Of a stretch of DNA of 64,000 bases, positions 61,694 to 64,000 are shown piece after piece (position 1 is the stretch's first letter; every line of letters starts with the position of its first letter). Below the pieces are notes generated by a model that had not been told where the DNA came from, did not search any database, and saw only the letters and a list, made by a program, of their open reading frames with translations. The translations under genes were made by a program, and so were the position numbers. The stretch is from assembly GCF_004522215.1 (NCBI RefSeq), contig NZ_SDLR01000004.1:1-64000 (forward strand), read 5' to 3'. The stretch comes from Ammoniphilus sp. YIM 78166 (GTDB lineage Bacteria > Bacillota > Bacilli > Aneurinibacillales > RAOX-1).

Positions 61694-62701
61694 TTATGTC
61701 ATCCTCAGCTTGATTGAGGTCTTCACTTCCTGAATGAATTTTTCATTCTCCCTATATAATTGTTCAGCCTCAGCCAAGGCAATTTCTTCAAACTGAATCT
61801 CATCTCCAGGCTTTAGCTGGGCGATCAAAGGAATGTCTGCCACCGCCACCTGAGCAATCCTAGGGTACCCGCCAACCGTTTGCCGATCGGCCAACAAGAT
61901 GATGGGATTGCCATCTGGCGGCACTTGAACGGTTCCTAGGGCCACTGCCTCAGAAATCATCTCGATCTTTTCCGTCAATTGCATCGCTACCCCTGAAAGC
62001 CGGTATCCCATGCGATCGGACTGCGCTGATACCTTAAAGGTCTCGTTAAAAAATTGAACTCGGCTATCTGAAGTAAAAAATTCATATTGGCTACCCTTCG
62101 TTGCCCGAATTCGAACAAGCTTTGACCCTTTCGAAACCGGATTTCCTGCAATGGACCAGGAGGTCGTAGCGAATCGGCAACTTGACAACTTTTCGGAACC
62201 TTTACTAAACCAGGCAAGCGACTGTCCTGTAGGCTCCTTGATCGTGATCTGATCCCCTTCCTTTAAGGCTCTCCCCTCGTATCCTCCGAGTCCCGCACGC
62301 ATATACGTGCTCTTGCTCCCCATAACCTCAGGAATATCGAATCCTCCGGCGAAGGCCACATACGCTCGGCAACCGGATCGGCAGGCTCCAAACTTAAGAA
62401 TGCTTCCTCCCTTGACCCACACCGGCCTGCGCATAGGTACGCTAAGACCATCAATCTCTGGGGACAAATCCCCTCCGGTAATCGCGAGCAACGTATCCTT
62501 GTTCAATCTCAGCGTGGGACCTAGTAGGGTGATCTCTAAAACTGCCTCCCCCTCCGCATTACCTACTAACAGGTTGGATAACCTCATGGCTAGGGAGTCC
62601 ATCGCCCCGCTAACGATCACTCCATGCTTCTGATATCCATATCTCCCTAGATCCTGAACCGTTGTCAGCAAGCCTGAACGAAGCACCTCCACACTCATCA
62701 T
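61694..62701 (-). CDS. pxpC: 5-oxoprolinase subunit C (KipA / biotin-dependent carboxyltransferase-like)
   Basis: A 335-residue member of the KipA/PxpC family: [24 protein letters not shown] at the start, [17 protein letters not shown], then [20 protein letters not shown]. The family acts with PxpB (and PxpA) in ATP-dependent opening of 5-oxoproline to glutamate; in B. subtilis KipA relieves KipI. It overlaps pxpB by 4 bases. The pxpA (LamB/YcsF) gene is not within the window and may lie beyond 64000. Confidence 0.9.
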   Translation of the reverse strand: MMSVEVLRSGLLTTVQDLGRYGYQKHGVIVSGAMDSLAMRLSNLLVGNAEGEAVLEITLLGPTLRLNKDTLLAITGGDLSPEIDGLSVPMRRPVWVKGGSILKFGACRSGCRAYVAFAGGFDIPEVMGSKSTYMRAGLGGYEGRALKEGDQITIKEPTGQSLAWFSKGSEKLSSCRFATTSWSIAGNPVSKGSKLVRIRATKGSQYEFFTSDSRVQFFNETFKVSAQSDRMGYRLSGVAMQLTEKIEMISEAVALGTVQVPPDGNPIILLADRQTVGGYPRIAQVAVADIPLIAQLKPGDEIQFEEIALAEAEQLYRENEKFIQEVKTSIKLRMT

Positions 62702-63384
62702 CCATTCCTCCCATACTGTTTGTATTCCTCAAGGGTAATCGGACGAAACCGGATGACGTCGCCAGCTTGAAGTAGACTCGGCGGACTCTCATTCGGACGA
62801 AACAGCGCTAACGGCGTTCGGCCAATCAACTGCCATCCACCCGGTGTTTCAATGGGGTACACCCCCGTTTGGCTGCCGGCAATTCCAACCGAGCCCGCTG
62901 GAATCGAGATCCTAGGGCTAGATCTCCGAGGGGTCGCGATTCTCTCGGACATCCCCCCTAGGTAGGGGAAACCAGGAGCGAATCCGATCATATAGACAAG
63001 ATATTCCGCCTCTGAATGGATCTTAATGACTTCCTCTACACTGAGTCCATTCTGCTCTGCGACAAATTCCAGATCCGGGCCAAACTCCCCGCCATAGCAA
63101 ACCGGTATCTCCACGGTCTTCGGTACATACTGCGTGCTCTCTTGAATCTGATTCGAAGCTTCCCTGAAGAAAACGGATACAGTATCAAACGACGATTCCA
63201 TTGGATTGTATAACACCGTTACGCTCGAAAACGAAGGAATATATTCAATCATGCCTGGAAAAGGATTTCGGTCCAAATATTCCGACAGGGTCTTCACCTT
63301 GCGGTGAATGTCCGGATCAATCCCGGTACCCAAAACCACCCGAACAGCCGTCTCTCCCAATGGGGATAGCTCATATGTGAACAT
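62698..63384 (-). CDS. pxpB: 5-oxoprolinase subunit B (KipI)
   Basis: A 228-residue KipI/PxpB protein: FPGMIEYIPSFSSVTVLYNP in the N-domain, VCYGGEFGPDLEFVAEQNGL, then GFAPGFPYLGGM and the cyclophilin-like end GGWQLIGRTPLALF. In B. subtilis KipI also inhibits sporulation kinase A, so a link to sporulation is possible. First gene after the intergenic operator-like palindrome and followed by pxpC. Confidence 0.9.
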   Translation of the reverse strand: MFTYELSPLGETAVRVVLGTGIDPDIHRKVKTLSEYLDRNPFPGMIEYIPSFSSVTVLYNPMESSFDTVSVFFREASNQIQESTQYVPKTVEIPVCYGGEFGPDLEFVAEQNGLSVEEVIKIHSEAEYLVYMIGFAPGFPYLGGMSERIATPRRSSPRISIPAGSVGIAGSQTGVYPIETPGGWQLIGRTPLALFRPNESPPSLLQAGDVIRFRPITLEEYKQYGRNG

Positions 63385-63405
63385 GTCATCACCCCTATAC
63401 CGTAA

Positions 63406-63425
63406 TTCGGAATGTTAATTCCGAA
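63406..63425 (-). promoter_or_regulatory. Operator-like palindrome in the pxpB promoter
   Basis: TTCGGAAT-GTTA-ATTCCGAA has perfect 8-base arms. On the minus strand it starts about 10 bases after a TATAAT, so it covers the probable transcription start, where a repressor would block. In B. subtilis the related kip operon is controlled by an IclR-type protein (KipR); no regulator gene is seen here. Confidence 0.55.
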
Positions 63426-63471
63426 ATTTAGATTATAGAATAATAATACTTTCTAAATAATAAAATTACAA

Positions 63472-63497
63472 GAAAAAACGGCTGGTAAACCAGCCGT
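63472..63497 (-). terminator. Terminator of the YcsI/DUF1445 gene
   Basis: ACGGCTGG pairs with CCAGCCGT around TAAA; the A-run on the left makes a U-tail on the minus strand just after the stop codon. Confidence 0.8.
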
Positions 63498-63500
63498 AAT

Positions 63501-64000
63501 TTATAGAACCCCATATTGTTCATCCCGTTGATCCGTAATGAACATATGACCAGGAGCATGCGTGATCATGAGTTTGGGTTTAACTTGCATGGCTACCGCT
63601 TGAGGAGTAACACCACAGGCCCAGAAAACCGGAACCTCCCCCTCTTTAATCGCGACCGCATCACCAAAATCAGGCTTGTGGATATTTTGAATCCCGATCG
63701 CTTCCGGATGACCGATATGAACCGGTGCTCCATGAACCGCAGGAAAACGAGACGTGACCTGAACCGCCCGCACCACGTCCTTCTCTGGAATCGGGCGCAT
63801 ACTGACCACCATAGGACCTTCAAACCTGCCGGCTGGAGTACAAGGTATAGATGTCTTATACATCGGTACGTTGCAGCCATCCTCGATATGACGAATCGAG
63901 ATCCCATTGTTCATTAAGGCACTCTCGAATGAAAAGCTGCATCCAAGAAGAAAGGCCACCATATCGTCTTGCCAATATCCTGTGATATCGGTCACCTCAT
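63501..64000 (-). CDS. DUF1445/YcsI family putative hydro-lyase (5' end outside window)
   Basis: At least 165 C-terminal residues of a protein that continues past position 64000; full members have about 260. Recognisable blocks are [29 protein letters not shown], and [13 protein letters not shown] with [11 protein letters not shown] at the end. Members are annotated as hydro-lyases or as D-glutamate cyclase relatives and commonly sit with kipI, kipA and ycsF, as here, fitting 5-oxoproline or D-glutamate metabolism. It has its own terminator. Confidence 0.88.
   Translation of the reverse strand, partial: EVTDITGYWQDDMVAFLLGCSFSFESALMNNGISIRHIEDGCNVPMYKTSIPCTPAGRFEGPMVVSMRPIPEKDVVRAVQVTSRFPAVHGAPVHIGHPEAIGIQNIHKPDFGDAVAIKEGEVPVFWACGVTPQAVAMQVKPKLMITHAPGHMFITDQRDEQYGVL

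Overview
The window looks like chromosome from a spore-forming member of the Bacillales (Bacillota), possibly close to Ammoniphilus, Aneurinibacillus or Brevibacillus; the genus is a guess. Reasons: a complete GerA-type germinant receptor operon, two sporulation-kinase-like histidine kinases, five DUF3231 genes, CBO0543-family membrane proteins, strong GGAGG ribosome binding sites with some TTG starts, and many U-tailed hairpin terminators. No rRNA, intact tRNA, CRISPR array, prophage or intact insertion sequence was seen.

Layout. 0.1-7 kb is a phosphorus-acquisition region: a Tat-exported PhoX phosphatase, then a LysR regulator facing an ABC transporter (phnCDE type) plus a dehydrogenase that matches phosphite dehydrogenase PtxD. 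This is the gene content of a ptxABCDE phosphite-oxidation locus. 7.3-9.1 kb holds an aspartokinase preceded by a c-di-AMP (ydaO-yuaA) riboswitch. 9.3-10.5 kb holds a CBO0543 protein and the first of two DoxX genes, each with a tiny leader ORF and an Fnr-type box. 10.6-20 kb is a MurNAc/anhydroMurNAc salvage operon (anmK, oppABC, serine hydrolase, oppDF, murQ) with a decayed MFS gene at its head. 20.3-22.5 kb is a chromate resistance locus (split chrB, divergent chrA).

22.7-37.4 kb is a signalling and spore-related region: five DUF3231 paralogues interleaved with two sensor kinases, a PAS-GAF-GGDEF-EAL protein, CBO0543 proteins and a nitroreductase. One kinase has an N-terminal ethylene-receptor-like copper-binding domain. 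37.5-41.7 kb is the germination receptor operon with a small CLC_0170-type gene. 41.8-47.6 kb is a sigma-54-controlled catabolic cassette (iron alcohol dehydrogenase, permease, succinate-semialdehyde dehydrogenase, and their PAS/AAA+ activator), best read as 4-hydroxybutyrate use. 47.8-48.8 kb has the second DoxX module and a zinc-ribbon protein. 50-59 kb is an acyl-CoA catabolic cluster with a paralogous permease and an orphan AraC-type response regulator. 59.8-64 kb carries accC, accB, pxpC, pxpB and the 3' part of a DUF1445/YcsI gene that runs off the window.

The intergenic spaces repeatedly contain short decayed gene pieces: aspartokinase, permease, gyrB, a phosphodiesterase and a doxX upstream region. 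The aspartokinase and permease pieces match intact genes in the same window but carry internal deletions. Assignments rest on reading motifs and remembered family sequences; no database search was run.
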